Shown here piece by piece: positions 51,460-51,788 of a stretch of 51,788 bases of DNA. Source of the DNA: Affinirhizobium straminoryzae (GTDB lineage: Bacteria; Pseudomonadota; Alphaproteobacteria; Rhizobiales; Rhizobiaceae); NCBI RefSeq assembly GCF_007004135.1, contig NZ_VJMG01000027.1:1-51788 (forward strand). Reading direction: 5' to 3'. The notes under the pieces were generated by a model. The model made no database searches. It worked only from the letters and a program-made list of their open reading frames with translations, and had not been told where the DNA came from. The translations under genes were made by a program, and so were the position numbers. Each line of letters starts with the position of its first letter. Position 1 is the stretch's first letter.

Positions 51460-51585
51460 TCAGGCGGATTTCAGCGTCTTGCGCTTCAGCATCAGCGCTG
51501 CCGCAACAACGGCTTTCAGGCCGAGCGGGCGCAGAGGGGCATGCAACTCCTGCTTGGGTTGCGGGGCGGTCTTGTCCTGGCTCAT
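51460..51585 (-). CDS. 41-aa basic micro-protein
   Basis: This short gene has AGGAG 7 bp before the ATG at 51585. The product begins MSQDKTAPQPKQELHAPLRP, continues with a hydrophobic stretch GLKAVVAAALML, and ends in a lysine-rich tail KRKTLKSA. It is strongly basic and may associate with membrane or nucleic acid. No family is recognised. The clean ribosome site and compact layout make it plausible, but it is short enough for chance. Confidence 0.5.
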   Translation of the reverse strand: MSQDKTAPQPKQELHAPLRPLGLKAVVAAALMLKRKTLKSA

Positions 51586-51769
51586 GATGATCTCCTCAAG
51601 AATGCGAATCCGTCGCCAAACGGCGTGGATGCGCCTCTCGGGGTAAAACAGGGCGGAAATACGGCGGAATTCAAGGCGTTTTTGCCGGATCCACGATATG
51701 GAAATCCAAGAATCCGGTCCTGTTGTCGAAAAGACTCAGATCGTTTGTGTTGCAATCTATTCTTGCATT

Positions 51770-51788
51770 GCAGCATCGGTGATGCTGC
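51770..51788. repeat. inverted repeat at the right edge
   Basis: GCAGCATC (51770-51777) and GATGCTGC (51781-51788) are exact complements around GGT. The window ends here, so its context (leader, terminator or repeat) is unknown. Confidence 0.4.

Overview
The window looks like chromosomal DNA of an alphaproteobacterium of the order Rhizobiales, most likely family Rhizobiaceae (Rhizobium/Agrobacterium/Ensifer type). The reasons are the gene order dapA, smpB ... rpoZ, rsh, DUF2062, acpS, lepB, rnc, era, recO; a single bifunctional RelA/SpoT protein; tandem Omp2b/RopA-type porins; an alphaproteobacterial flagellin; and small rhizobial families (DUF3563, TIGR02301). Family names come from recognising the protein sequences. 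No database search was run.

Layout. 1-4.3 kb: start of an MFS exporter, a lipid kinase, and a divergent glutamine-synthetase-like ligase/class III aminotransferase pair, probably for amine or polyamine catabolism. 4.4-9.9 kb: a cell-envelope glycosylation block with two ArnT/Rgt-like GT39 membrane transferases, a DPM1/ArnC-like GT2 and a flippase-like membrane protein. 9.9-16.1 kb: AMP nucleosidase, small exported or membrane proteins, a Sel1-like small protein, a HisC-like aminotransferase, a PilZ-like protein and a ferredoxin-reductase-like flavoprotein. 16.26 kb: tRNA-Ser(GCU). 16.8-19.4 kb: two tandem porins. 19.5-22.6 kb: an alpha/beta hydrolase and a soluble lytic transglycosylase.

22.8-34.9 kb is the core housekeeping run: dapA (lysine and cell wall), smpB (ribosome rescue), an ada/DUF1127 insertion, a NYN-domain protein divergent from rpoZ, rsh (ppGpp), a DUF3563 micro-gene, DUF2062, acpS, lepB, rnc, era and recO. 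34.9-42.7 kb: MFS transporter, isolated flagellin, EamA transporter, MOSC protein, HD hydrolase and a large DUF2339 membrane protein, all on the minus strand. 43-45.8 kb: a NitT/TauT/THI5-type ABC importer whose operon is interrupted by a palindromic intergenic repeat. 45.8-51.6 kb: a translationally coupled ygfZ-HD-phosphatase operon, three small or exported rhizobial proteins, a Nudix hydrolase, a YnfA-type membrane protein, an HMCES/YedK-like SRAP protein ending in a sliding-clamp-type motif, and a 41-residue micro-gene.

No prophage, transposase, CRISPR array or plasmid replication gene was seen, and no wholly new multi-gene system is evident. The best leads are the clamp motif on the SRAP protein, the envelope glycosylation block, structured leaders ahead of porin 2, the flippase-like gene and the DUF3563 gene, the repeat-extended porin terminator and the intra-operon palindromic element.
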